Positions 56,909 to 64,000 of a stretch of DNA of 64,000 nt are shown one piece after another; position 1 is the first letter of the stretch; each line of letters begins with the position of its first letter. Made by a program: the position numbers and the translations under genes. The stretch covers positions 1 through 64,000 of the forward strand of contig NZ_CP026730.1 of NCBI RefSeq assembly GCF_003369795.1, read 5' to 3'. Origin of the DNA: Streptomyces sp. CB09001 (GTDB lineage: Bacteria > Actinomycetota > Actinomycetes > Streptomycetales > Streptomycetaceae). The notes beneath the pieces are model-generated. The model was not told where the DNA came from. It was given only the letters and a program-made list of their open reading frames with translations, and ran no database searches.

Positions 56909-58126
56909 ATGGACGGGGACGGCTGGAGCAGGCGGCGACTGGTCGGGCTCCTCGCCCGGACCGCCACCGCGGCGGCGGCACTCCCCGCGGCGGCGTGCGG
57001 AGGTCCGGCGGGGACGGAGGCACCGTCCGCGACGCCCACCGCGCCCCGGGCGAGCAGCGGTGCGTCCGGCAGGGAGCGGGGGTCCTCCGGCCGGCGCCCG
57101 CTCCTCCTCGGCACCTACACCTCCGCGGAGGGCGGCGGCCGGGGCGTCGGGCTCGCCGAGTACGAACCCGCGACGGGCCGCATCACCGGGAGCGGCCTCC
57201 TCGCCGAGGTGGCCGATCCCTCGTACCTGGCGGTGCATCCCGACGGCCGGACCCTGTACACGGTGAACGAGCGCGAGGACGGCGCGGTGACCGCCGTCCG
57301 GCTGTCGGACCGCAGGGTGCTGGGCAGCCGGAGCACCGGCGGCGCGGCGCCCTGCCACCTGTCGGTGCACCCGGGCGGGCGCTGGCTGTTCAGCGCCAAC
57401 TACGGCTCCGGAAGCCTCGCCGTACACCCGATCGACGCCTCCGGCGCACTGGGAGAACGCACCGGCCTGGTCACGCACTCCACTCCCCCGCCGGGCCCGG
57501 GACAGCGGGGCCCGCACGCGCACCAGGTCGTCACCGCCCCGGACGGGGCCCATGTCCTCGCCGTGGACCTCGGCACGGACACCGTCTACACCTACCGTCT
57601 GGACGAGGGCGCGGGGACCCTCGTGGAGCTCTCGCGGGCCCGGACCCGGCCGGGCGCCGGGCCCCGGCACCTCGCCTTCCACCCCGGCGGACGCCATGTC
57701 TATGTCGCCAACGAGGTCGACAACACCGTCGCGGTCTGCGCGTACGACCCGGGGACGGGACGGCTGGCCGTCGGCGAGCCGCAGTCCACCGGGGCGCCAT
57801 CGGGCCGGGGGACCGGCGCCAACCACCCGGCGCAGATGCTGGTGACGTCCGACGGCGCGTACGCCTTCCTCGCCAACCGGGGGCACGACAGCGTCACGCG
57901 GTACGCGGTGGAGGCGGAGGGTGCCCGGCTCCGGTTCCTCGGCACCGTGCCGGCGGGCGGCGACTTCCCCCGGCAGATCGCCTTCTCCCCCAAAGGCGGG
58001 CTGCTGTTCGCGGCCAACCAGCGGTCCGGCACCGTCAGCACGTTCCGGGTGGGTGCGGACGGCGGACTGCGGCTTACGGGAGAGCCCTTCGCCTCACCCG
58101 TCGCCGTCTGTGCGCTGCCGTTGTAG
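56909..58126 (+). CDS. Tat-exported lipoprotein of the lactonase beta-propeller family
   Basis: This 405-residue protein starts at ATG 56909, with GGGAGGG upstream. The twin-arginine segment RRRLVG (8-13) and lipobox PAAAC (Cys30) indicate a Tat-exported lipoprotein. After a Ser/Thr linker, residues ~65-405 form a seven-bladed propeller of the 6-phosphogluconolactonase/YbhE type (LLGTYTSAEGGG; GPHAHQVVTAPDGAHVLAVD split over blades). Family members hydrolyse lactones; an external location suggests another substrate. It overlaps the convergent DUF2470 gene by 33 bp. Confidence 0.88.
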   Translation: MDGDGWSRRRLVGLLARTATAAAALPAAACGGPAGTEAPSATPTAPRASSGASGRERGSSGRRPLLLGTYTSAEGGGRGVGLAEYEPATGRITGSGLLAEVADPSYLAVHPDGRTLYTVNEREDGAVTAVRLSDRRVLGSRSTGGAAPCHLSVHPGGRWLFSANYGSGSLAVHPIDASGALGERTGLVTHSTPPPGPGQRGPHAHQVVTAPDGAHVLAVDLGTDTVYTYRLDEGAGTLVELSRARTRPGAGPRHLAFHPGGRHVYVANEVDNTVAVCAYDPGTGRLAVGEPQSTGAPSGRGTGANHPAQMLVTSDGAYAFLANRGHDSVTRYAVEAEGARLRFLGTVPAGGDFPRQIAFSPKGGLLFAANQRSGTVSTFRVGADGGLRLTGEPFASPVAVCALPL

Positions 58127-58817
58127 GGCTCGCGGTCGGGAGACGGCGCCCGCCTGCGCGAGCAGCACGTGCACCCGCTCCGTGAGCTGTGCGATCTCGT
58201 CGGCGGGCGCGTGGAAGGGCAGGCGTACGTCGCCGTGGCCACGGACGCGTTCGACGCGCAGGGTCAGTCCGTGCCGGTCGACGGCGAGCGGCCGCACCCG
58301 GACCGCTCCGTGCAGGCTGTGGGTCGACGAGCCGGGTCAGCCGCTGCACGGCGTCGTCGTGGCAGTCGGCGAGATGGGTCAGCAGCCGCGCCTCGGCCAG
58401 CGCCAGCGGATCGGGCTGCGCGGCGGTGAACTCGTCGACGTCGACCACCACGGCGCCGGACGGCCGCCGCAGCACCACACGGGTGGGCCGGAAGGCCAGG
58501 TGCCCGTCCGTCACGGCGAACCAGCCGGCGAGCCAGAGCCGGGCCCTGATCCGGCCCCGCACCGGGACGGGCGCCACGTCGGCGAACTCCAGCACGGCGG
58601 ACGGCTCGCCGCGGGGCGCGCACACCGCCGCGGTGAGCAGCGCGCTGTCCTCGGGCACGCGCAGAAGCACCCGGCCGTCGTCGGCCACGGTGTGCGCGCC
58701 GACGAACTCCTCGCGGCCGCCCTCCGCGGTCACCGCGCAGGACCAGGCGGCGGCGAGCACGGAACGGGCCTGTTCCGCCGCGCCGGGTGCGGCCGTCCAG
58801 GTGTGGCTGTCACGCAT
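58094..58817 (-). pseudogene. DUF2470 protein (heme/iron-linked), frameshifted
   Basis: The gene starts at ATG 58817, with GGAGG upstream, and reads a pyridoxamine-oxidase-like/HugZ-related N-terminal domain as far as AVQRLTRLVD. The frame then changes. The expected DUF2470 continuation (HSLHGAVRVRPLAVDRHG ... DVRLPFHAPADEI) is in the next frame and stops at 58094. One extra base in GGG at 58321-58323 explains it. HugZ-like proteins break down or bind heme. A near-perfect iron box lies upstream, consistent with iron-starvation expression. This is a mutation or a base-calling error. Confidence 0.83.
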
Positions 58818-58839
58818 CCCAACCTCCGTTCACAGTTCA

Positions 58840-58858
58840 TTAGGTAAGGCTCACCTAA
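58840..58858. promoter_or_regulatory. DmdR/DtxR-type iron box
   Basis: TTAGGTAAGGCTCACCTAA matches the 19-bp actinobacterial iron box TTAGGTTAGGCTCACCTAA at 18 positions. It lies 22 bp upstream of the DUF2470 start codon, so Fe-loaded DmdR1 should repress that gene. Confidence 0.92.
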
Positions 58859-58924
58859 CCTAGCGGAGATCGGGGAGTGCGCCAACCACGACAGTTCCTC
58901 GAACCGGCATCCGGAGCGGCACCG

Positions 58925-59533
58925 TCAGGGCGCGATGGCTCCCAGCAGCGCCCGTGCGCACAGGTCCCGCACCTGCTCGCGGGCGGGCTCCGGATCCCGC
59001 AGCCACTCCAGGCAGACGGCGGTGGTGAAGGCCAGCCAGCCGCGTACCGCGAGCCGTACGTCGCCGCGCTCCTCGAAGGCCGGGCCGAACTCCGGGTCCG
59101 CGGCCAGGGCGGCGAGGATCTGCCGCTCCTGCGCGGCGAGCGCCCTCTGGTAGACGCGGCGCACCGCGCGGTCCCCCGCCGCGTCGGCGCGGTGGAAGGC
59201 ACGGTAGCCGTGCGCGTGGGCCCGGACGTACTCCAGGTAGGCGTCGAGGCCCGCGGTGAGCTGCTCGCGGACCGGGACGCCAGGCACGGCCGCCGTCATC
59301 CGCAGCATGCGCTCGCTCTCGCGCTCGACGACCGCCGCGAAGAAGTCCCGCTTGTTCGGGAAGTAGTGGTACAGCAGCCCGCGGGAGACCCCGGCGATCT
59401 CGGCGACCTGCTCGATCCAGACCTCGTCGTAGGGGCTCTCCGAGAACAGCCGCGCACCCACCGAGAGCAACTGCTCCCGGCGCTCGATCGTGCTGAGCCG
59501 GCGGCGGACGCGCCCGCCCTGGTTCGCGGCCAT
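58925..59533 (-). CDS. TetR family regulator next to CYP102-type P450
   Basis: This 202-residue regulator starts at ATG 59533. The N-terminal helix-turn-helix (about 15-62; EQVAEIAGVSRGLLYHYFPN) is typical of TetR, and the C-terminal domain is all-helical. It is divergent from the P450 gene over 123 bp, which suggests it controls that gene, perhaps responding to fatty acids. No perfect palindrome was found in the gap; TTGACGCCGGTTCAA (59548-59562) is only partly symmetric. Confidence 0.9.
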   Translation of the reverse strand: MAANQGGRVRRRLSTIERREQLLSVGARLFSESPYDEVWIEQVAEIAGVSRGLLYHYFPNKRDFFAAVVERESERMLRMTAAVPGVPVREQLTAGLDAYLEYVRAHAHGYRAFHRADAAGDRAVRRVYQRALAAQERQILAALAADPEFGPAFEERGDVRLAVRGWLAFTTAVCLEWLRDPEPAREQVRDLCARALLGAIAP

Positions 59534-59656
59534 GCCCCGCACCTTACTTGACGCCGGTTCAACAACGGGTCGAGACTGGGGCGCGTTATTGAATCCATGT
59601 ACAACACGCTCGCCTCGGCTCGTGCAACACGCCGCTGCGTCAAGGGAGATCGCGTC

Positions 59657-61174
59657 ATGGCCCAGACAGCGAGGGAACCGGCACCGGGCGGACTGCCGAA
59701 GGGCTTCCGCAGCGCCGAGCTGGGCTGGCCCGAACTGCACCGCATCCCGCACCCTCCGTACCGGCTGCCCCTGCTCGGTGACGTCGTGGGGGCGAGCAGG
59801 CGCACCCCGATGCAGGACTCGCTGCGGTACGCGCGGCGGCTGGGGCCGATATTCCGGCGGCGGGCCTTCGGCAAGGAGTTCGTGTTCGTGTGGGGCGCGG
59901 CCCTCGCCGCCGACCTGGCGGACGAGGCGCGGTTCGCCAAACACGTGGGCCTGGGAGTGGCCAACCTGCGGCCGGTGGCCGGGGACGGGCTGTTCACGGC
60001 GTACAACCACGAGCCCAACTGGCAGCTCGCGCACGACGTGCTGGCGCCCGGCTTCAGCCGCGAGGCCATGGCCGGGTACCACGTGATGATGCTGGACGTG
60101 GCCGCGCGGCTCACCGGCCACTGGGACCTGGCCGAGGCGTCGGGCCGGGCGGTGGACGTGCCCGGCGACATGACGAAGCTGACGCTGGAGACCATCGCGC
60201 GCACCGGTTTCGGGCACGACTTCGGCTCCTTCGAACGCGCCCGCCTCCATCCCTTCGTCACCTCGATGGTGGGCACGCTCGGCTACGCGCAGCGCCTGAA
60301 CACGGTGCCCGCGCCGCTCGCACCCTGGCTGCTGCGCGACGCGAGCCGCCGCAACGCCGCCGACATCGCCTACCTCAACCGCACGGTCGACGATCTCGTC
60401 CGCGAACGCCGGGCGAGCGGCGGCAAGGGCAGGAAGGGCGACCTGCTCGACCGGATGCTGGAGACGGCCCATCCGGAGACCGGCGAGCGGCTGTCGCCGG
60501 AGAACGTCCGCCGGCAGGTCATCACCTTTCTGGTCGCCGGTCACGAGACCACCTCGGGCGCGCTCTCCTTCGCCCTGCACTACCTCGCCCAGCACCCCGA
60601 GGTCGCGGCCCGGGCGCGTGCGGAGGTGGACCGGGTGTGGGGCGACACCGAGGCGCCGGGTTACGAGCAGGTGGCCAGGCTGCGCTACGTGCGCCGGGTC
60701 CTGGACGAGTCGCTGCGACTGTGGCCGACCGCCCCCGGCTTCGCGCGGGAGGCCCGCGAGGACACGGTGCTCGGCGGCACGTACCCGATGCGGCGCGGGG
60801 CCTGGGCGCTGGTGCTCACGGGCATGCTGCACCGCGACCCCGAGGTGTGGGGTGCGGACGCGGAGCGGTTCGACCCGGACCGCTTCGACGCGAAGGCCGT
60901 ACGGTCGCGCGCCCCGCACACGTTCAAGCCGTTCGGGACCGGGGCGCGCGCGTGCATCGGACGGCAGTTCGCGCTGCACGAGGCCACGCTGGTCCTCGGA
61001 CTGCTGCTGCGCCGCTACGAGCTGCGGCCGGATCCCGGCTACCGGCTGCGGGTGACCGAGCGGCTGACGCTGATGCCGCAGGGGCTGCGCCTGCACCTGG
61101 TCCGGCGGACCGCGGACGCCGGCGGCGCCGCCCCCTCAGAGTCCCGCTGTCCAGTGCCCCGGGCGGGTGACTGA
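59657..61174 (+). CDS. Stand-alone CYP102-type cytochrome P450
   Basis: This 505-residue P450 starts at ATG 59657, with AAGGGAGAT upstream. It closely resembles the heme domain of P450 BM3: I-helix AGHETTSGALSFALHYL, ExxR in ESLRL and heme loop FGTGARACIGRQFALHEATL. The fused reductase of BM3 is missing. From memory, the S. coelicolor counterpart CYP102B1 is a fatty-acid hydroxylase that needs separate redox partners, and the same is inferred here. Its last 39 bp overlap the convergent pentapeptide gene. A divergent TetR gene is its likely regulator. Confidence 0.92.
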   Translation: MAQTAREPAPGGLPKGFRSAELGWPELHRIPHPPYRLPLLGDVVGASRRTPMQDSLRYARRLGPIFRRRAFGKEFVFVWGAALAADLADEARFAKHVGLGVANLRPVAGDGLFTAYNHEPNWQLAHDVLAPGFSREAMAGYHVMMLDVAARLTGHWDLAEASGRAVDVPGDMTKLTLETIARTGFGHDFGSFERARLHPFVTSMVGTLGYAQRLNTVPAPLAPWLLRDASRRNAADIAYLNRTVDDLVRERRASGGKGRKGDLLDRMLETAHPETGERLSPENVRRQVITFLVAGHETTSGALSFALHYLAQHPEVAARARAEVDRVWGDTEAPGYEQVARLRYVRRVLDESLRLWPTAPGFAREAREDTVLGGTYPMRRGAWALVLTGMLHRDPEVWGADAERFDPDRFDAKAVRSRAPHTFKPFGTGARACIGRQFALHEATLVLGLLLRRYELRPDPGYRLRVTERLTLMPQGLRLHLVRRTADAGGAAPSESRCPVPRAGD

Positions 61175-61984
61175 GCACGGCAGCCTGGTGCCGGGGCCGC
61201 CCCTGGCCGCGTCGACCTGCGGCTGGGTCAGGAAGAAGGCACCCGTCAGGTCCGCGTCGGTGAGGTCGGCGTCGCGCAGGTCCGCGCCGATCAGGTCGGC
61301 GCCCCGCAGGTCGGCGCGGGTGAGGTCGGCGGCGATGAGGTAGGCCCCGCGCAGATCGGCACCCGCCAGGTCGGCGCCCTTGAGCCGGGCGCCCATCAGG
61401 TCGGCGTTGCGGCGGTTCTTCTTCCGGCCGCGGGTGCCGGCCCGGACCAGCTCGCTGGTGCGCAGCAGGAGCACGTTGACCCGCTGCCGGTGCGCGGCCA
61501 CGTCGAGGGCGGCCAGCTCCTCGGGGGTTCCCCCGGCGAGGCGTTCGGTGTCGGCGAGGGCACCGCGCAGGTCGGCGTGGACCGGGCGGGCGGTGGCCAG
61601 GGTCAGCGCCTCGGTCAGGTACCGGAGCAGCTCGTGCAGTTGACGGACGACCGGGAACACGTCGAACATGCGGCGGGTCCGCTCCGGTGGGCCCGCGCGC
61701 CAGTCCCGGCCGCCGAAGGTGATCTGCGAGACCCGCTGCCCGGCGCCGAAGCAGTCGTAGACCGTGCAGCCGGTGAAGCCGCGCTCCCGCAGTCTCGCGT
61801 GGATGCCGCAGCGGTGGTCGGTGCCGAGGTTCGGGCAGGGCGTTCCGGCGTCCTTGTCGATCGCGAAGTCCGCCGAGCGGGCGAACGGCAGGGCCGCACA
61901 GCACAGGCCGAAACAGCTCGCGCAGTCGCCGCGCAGTTCCGCCCCGGCCGGGGCATCCGTCCGGTCCGCCGTGTGTTCTCGCAT
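61136..61984 (-). CDS. Pentapeptide-repeat protein with Cys-rich N-terminal domain
   Basis: This 282-residue protein starts at ATG 61984. The first ~80 residues carry nine or ten cysteines (DCASCFGLCCAALPF; CPNLG; HRCGIH; GCTVYDCFG) and probably bind zinc or an Fe-S cluster. Residues about 190-252 form A(D/N)LxG pentapeptide repeats (NADLMGARLKGADLAGADLR), which fold as a right-handed quadrilateral helix. Such helices mimic DNA or act as scaffolds. The function is unknown. Confidence 0.87.
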   Translation of the reverse strand: MREHTADRTDAPAGAELRGDCASCFGLCCAALPFARSADFAIDKDAGTPCPNLGTDHRCGIHARLRERGFTGCTVYDCFGAGQRVSQITFGGRDWRAGPPERTRRMFDVFPVVRQLHELLRYLTEALTLATARPVHADLRGALADTERLAGGTPEELAALDVAAHRQRVNVLLLRTSELVRAGTRGRKKNRRNADLMGARLKGADLAGADLRGAYLIAADLTRADLRGADLIGADLRDADLTDADLTGAFFLTQPQVDAARGGPGTRLPCSVTRPGHWTAGL

Positions 61985-62005
61985 GTCGTCGAGGATACGG
62001 GCCGG

Positions 62006-62980
62006 TCAGGGCTCCAGCGCGGACAGGTCCAGCCGGGCCAGCCGCTCCGGGTCGGACAGGATGTACAGACCCGTGATGAGGCCGTCGGCGACGGTGACGT
62101 AGGTGACCGACACCGGCCGCCCCTCGGACACGGCGACGGTGCCGACCGCGTCGTTGATCAGGACGACGTGGGCGAGTCCGGCGAGGTGGCGGAAGTGGAA
62201 CGCACCGGTGGCGACCGTCCGCGCTCCCCGCGCCACCTTGGACGCCGCGATGCCCCGGGCCAGCGCGCCCGCGTCGGCCCGCAGCACCACGTCCGGGTGG
62301 AGGACGGACACCAGTGCCTCGAAGTCACCGGCGCGGCTGGCGGCGAGGAAGGCCTCCACCACCCGGCGCTGACGGCCGAGGTCCGGTTCGGCGGCGGGGG
62401 TGGCGTCGCGCACCCGGCGCCGGGCCCGGCTGGCGAGCTGCCTGGTGGCGGCCGGGGTGCGCTCGACGACCTGCGCGATGTCGTCGAAGGGCACGGCGAA
62501 CATGTCGTGCAGGACGAACGCCAGCCGCTCGGCCGGTTCCAGCCTCTCCAGCACCACCAGCAGGGCGATGCCCACCGAGTCGGTGTGCAGCGCCTCCGCC
62601 TCCGGGTCGGCCTGGGGCAGGCTCCGCAGCACGGGGTCGGGCATGAAGGAGTCGAAGCCCTCGGTCATGGGCTCCTCGCGGCGCGCGGTGCGGGAGCGCA
62701 GCAGATCCAGGCAGATCCGGCCGGTCACGGTGGTCAGCCAGGCGCCGAGGTTGTCGATGCCGTCCCCGCCGGAGCGGTCGAGGCGCAGCCAGGCCTCCTG
62801 CACGGCGTCCTCCGACTCGGCCAGGGAGCCGAGCATGCGGTAGGCCACCGCCCTGAGCTGCCCGCGGTGCTCCTCGAAGCGCTCCGCGAGACGCTGCTGT
62901 CCCCGCACGTCCCCTTCTCCCAGCACGTCCCGCTCTCCCCGCGCGTCCCGTTCTCCCCGCATGCCCTGCTCCCCCGTCAT
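62006..62980 (-). CDS. SigJ/ECF41-like sigma factor with SnoaL-type C-terminal domain
   Basis: This 324-residue extracytoplasmic-type sigma factor has sigma-2 (about 32-100, AYRMLGSLAESEDAVQEAWL) and sigma-4 (about 135-190) regions. A C-terminal NTF2/SnoaL-like domain (about 205-318) follows, as in ECF41 proteins, where it replaces an anti-sigma factor. The usual linker motif WLPEP is here FMPDP, and the DGGGK motif is not seen. The first ~28 residues come from an 18-bp tandem repeat (RGERDA, RGERDV, LGEGDV). It lies 4 bp after a PIG-L gene, and the two are probably one operon. Confidence 0.87.
   Translation of the reverse strand: MTGEQGMRGERDARGERDVLGEGDVRGQQRLAERFEEHRGQLRAVAYRMLGSLAESEDAVQEAWLRLDRSGGDGIDNLGAWLTTVTGRICLDLLRSRTARREEPMTEGFDSFMPDPVLRSLPQADPEAEALHTDSVGIALLVVLERLEPAERLAFVLHDMFAVPFDDIAQVVERTPAATRQLASRARRRVRDATPAAEPDLGRQRRVVEAFLAASRAGDFEALVSVLHPDVVLRADAGALARGIAASKVARGARTVATGAFHFRHLAGLAHVVLINDAVGTVAVSEGRPVSVTYVTVADGLITGLYILSDPERLARLDLSALEP
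62904..62975. repeat. Four 18-bp repeats at the start of the sigma-factor gene
   Basis: Four in-frame 18-bp units (62904-62921, 62922-62939, 62940-62957, 62958-62975) share CGC(A/G)CGTCCC...CTCCC and encode six-residue repeats. The fourth copy is the most diverged. Copy changes would alter the N-terminus without a frameshift. Confidence 0.82.
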
Positions 62981-62984
62981 ACCG

Positions 62985-63728
62985 CTACCGCGCGAAGACT
63001 TCGAAGGTCACCGCCGGCTTTCCGCCGAACCGCTCCCCCGCGGCCTCGGCGAAGCCGGTGAGGAATCCGCGCACGTACGTCTCCGGGTCCTCCTCGGTCA
63101 GCACCTCGATGTACGTGCGATGTTCCAGCAGCGAGCGCACGGCGCGCTCCAGACCCGGGGTGGCGTCCACGGCGTGGGTGGGCGAGGAGGAACCGGCGAC
63201 CGCGACCCAGCGCACGCCGTTCCAGGGTTCCAGGCCCTGGTCCGTCAGCTCCGGGAAGATCCACCGGTTGCCGGCGTCGGCCGCCGCGTCGAGCGTGGCG
63301 CGGCCGACGGCGACGTGGTCCGGGGTGTTCCAGGTGACGCCGCCCCAGGTGTCCCGGTGGTTGAGGGTGATGACCAGCTCGGGCCGGTGCCGTCGGATCG
63401 CGGCGGCGATGTCACGGCGCAGCGCGGTGCCGTACTCGACGACGCCGTCCCGGTGGTCGAGGAACTCCACCTCGCTCACCCCGACGACGGCGGCGCTCGC
63501 CCGCTGCTCCCGCTCACGCAGCGGGGCGCACTCCGCGGGCGGCAGCGTATCGATGCCCGCCTCGCCCCTGGTCGCGAGCACGTAGACGACCTCGCGGCCC
63601 TCGTCGGTCCAGACCGCGATCGCCGCCGAGCAGCCGTACTCCAGGTCGTCCGGGTGGGCCACGACGGCGAGGGCACGGCGCCAGTCGCCGGGCATGGGCT
63701 CCAGTTGCGTGATCGTCGGCTCCGTCAT
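62985..63728 (-). CDS. PIG-L (LmbE/MshB-type) deacetylase
   Basis: This 247-residue protein starts at ATG 63728. It has the zinc motif AHPDDLEYG (His25, Asp27-Asp28) and a later His in TWNTPDHVAVGRA. The family removes acetyl groups from GlcNAc-type substrates; MshB acts in mycothiol synthesis and Mca cuts mycothiol adducts. This one lacks clear marks of either and its substrate is unassigned. It is followed 4 bp later by the sigma-factor gene. Confidence 0.87.
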   Translation of the reverse strand: MTEPTITQLEPMPGDWRRALAVVAHPDDLEYGCSAAIAVWTDEGREVVYVLATRGEAGIDTLPPAECAPLREREQRASAAVVGVSEVEFLDHRDGVVEYGTALRRDIAAAIRRHRPELVITLNHRDTWGGVTWNTPDHVAVGRATLDAAADAGNRWIFPELTDQGLEPWNGVRWVAVAGSSSPTHAVDATPGLERAVRSLLEHRTYIEVLTEEDPETYVRGFLTGFAEAAGERFGGKPAVTFEVFAR

Positions 63729-63753
63729 GCCCGCACACTAACCCGCGCCACTG

Positions 63754-63818
63754 ACATCCCACCCGGACATCCCACCCGGACATCCCGTCTGGACATCCCG
63801 TCCGGACATCCCGTCCGG
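63754..63818. repeat. Five copies of a 13-bp tandem repeat
   Basis: Units of ACATCCC(A/G)(C/T)C(C/T)GG lie head to tail (63754, 63767, 63780, 63793, 63806). Copies 1-2 are identical, as are 4-5. The array fills most of the gap between two leftward genes and sits directly upstream of the PIG-L start. Confidence 0.9.
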
Positions 63819-63824
63819 CGTCGT

Positions 63825-64000
63825 TCAGGCCTCGTCGCGGGCGAGCGCGAGCAGCCGGTCCAGGACGCGGGGGCCGCCCGCCCGCACGCCGTCGTGCTCG
63901 AACTCGTCGGTGACCCAGGTGCGCAGGCCCCGAACCGTCCGGGCGGTGGCCAGCGCGTGGGCGGTGTCGACGTACATGTCGTCGTGGTAGACGGCCGCGG
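63825..64000 (-). CDS. C-terminal end of an alpha/beta hydrolase (proline iminopeptidase-like)
   Basis: Only the last ~58 residues are in the window; the gene continues to the right. The sequence AAVYHDDMYVDTAHALATAR, then WVTDEFEHDGVRAG and a Leu-rich end, resembles the C-terminus of S33 proline iminopeptidases, where the catalytic His lies in the EHDG segment. Identity is tentative because the catalytic Ser and Asp are not visible. Confidence 0.55.
   Translation of the reverse strand, partial: AAVYHDDMYVDTAHALATARTVRGLRTWVTDEFEHDGVRAGGPRVLDRLLALARDEA

Noticed and set aside
59534..59656. TetR operator in the TetR/CYP102 gap
   Set aside because: Only imperfect symmetry (TTGACGCCGGTTCAA) was found, too weak to annotate as an operator.
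63754..63818. Possible CRISPR array
   Set aside because: The 13-bp units are directly adjacent with no spacers. It is a simple tandem repeat, and no cas genes are present.
1..64000. tRNA, tmRNA or rRNA genes
   Set aside because: No cloverleaf-like or rRNA-like sequence was noticed on either strand by eye. A covariance scan was not possible.

Overview
The base composition (very high G+C), GTG/TTG starts with AGGAGG-type ribosome sites, twin-arginine secreted glycosidases, SpoIIE-type phosphatases, a subtilisin-type inhibitor, a CebR box and a DmdR-type iron box all point to a Streptomyces chromosome. From memory, the order protease SalO / putative bacteriocin set / Ppx / SSI-type inhibitor / GH9 cellulase / GH2 galactosidase / ferredoxin-CYP105 / Prs / CYP102B1-like P450 follows the SCO0752-SCO0801 interval of S. 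coelicolor. The strain is therefore probably in or near the S. coelicolor-lividans-violaceoruber group. Synteny was not computed.

Layout. 1-2323: a frameshifted GAF/PAS regulator cut by the window edge, then a streptogrisin-type secreted protease. 2929-9113: a double-glycine precursor peptide, a hairpin terminator, an HlyD-like adaptor, a C39-peptidase ABC exporter and a second ABC exporter with a long N-terminal domain. This is an NHLM/bacteriocin-like export system with no visible modification enzyme, and it is the best candidate for an undescribed system here. 9144-12953: Ppx/GppA phosphatase, a small acidic protein, a heme-oxygenase-fold enzyme, a methyltransferase, a CDGSH protein and a trypsin-type SSI inhibitor. 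13313-22014: FMN 2-hydroxyacid oxidase, a sigma-like membrane protein with an external ricin-lectin domain, a GH9 cellulase under a perfect CebR box, and a Tat-secreted GH2 enzyme.

22266-27114: multidomain SpoIIE phosphatase, lipoprotein, aldo/keto reductase, flavoprotein. 27118-29391: an IS607-family element (serine recombinase TnpA plus an atypical TnpB) inserted 5 bp from the flavoprotein start codon. 29399-31918: an NTF2-like protein and a TetR gene diverging over two identical operators, then ferredoxin plus CYP105. 32223-41147: redox and detoxification enzymes, CDF transporter, STAS protein, a Prs paralogue and a tetracycline-resistance-type GTPase. 41176-45012: a compact, translationally coupled Mrp-like antiporter operon with no full-length MrpA.

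45244-57000: VanZ protein, GH16 laminarinase with ricin lectin, PHP and HAD enzymes, two FUSC-type exporters, a frameshifted epimerase, a ROK regulator and an FBP zinc-finger protein. 56909-64000: Tat lipoprotein lactonase, an iron-box-controlled DUF2470 protein (frameshifted), TetR with a CYP102-type P450, a pentapeptide-repeat protein, a SigJ/ECF41-like sigma factor, a PIG-L deacetylase and the end of an alpha/beta hydrolase.

Three otherwise intact genes carry single-base frameshifts, so either base-calling errors or recent decay should be considered. Several short tandem repeats sit in intergenic DNA. No tRNA, rRNA or CRISPR array was seen.
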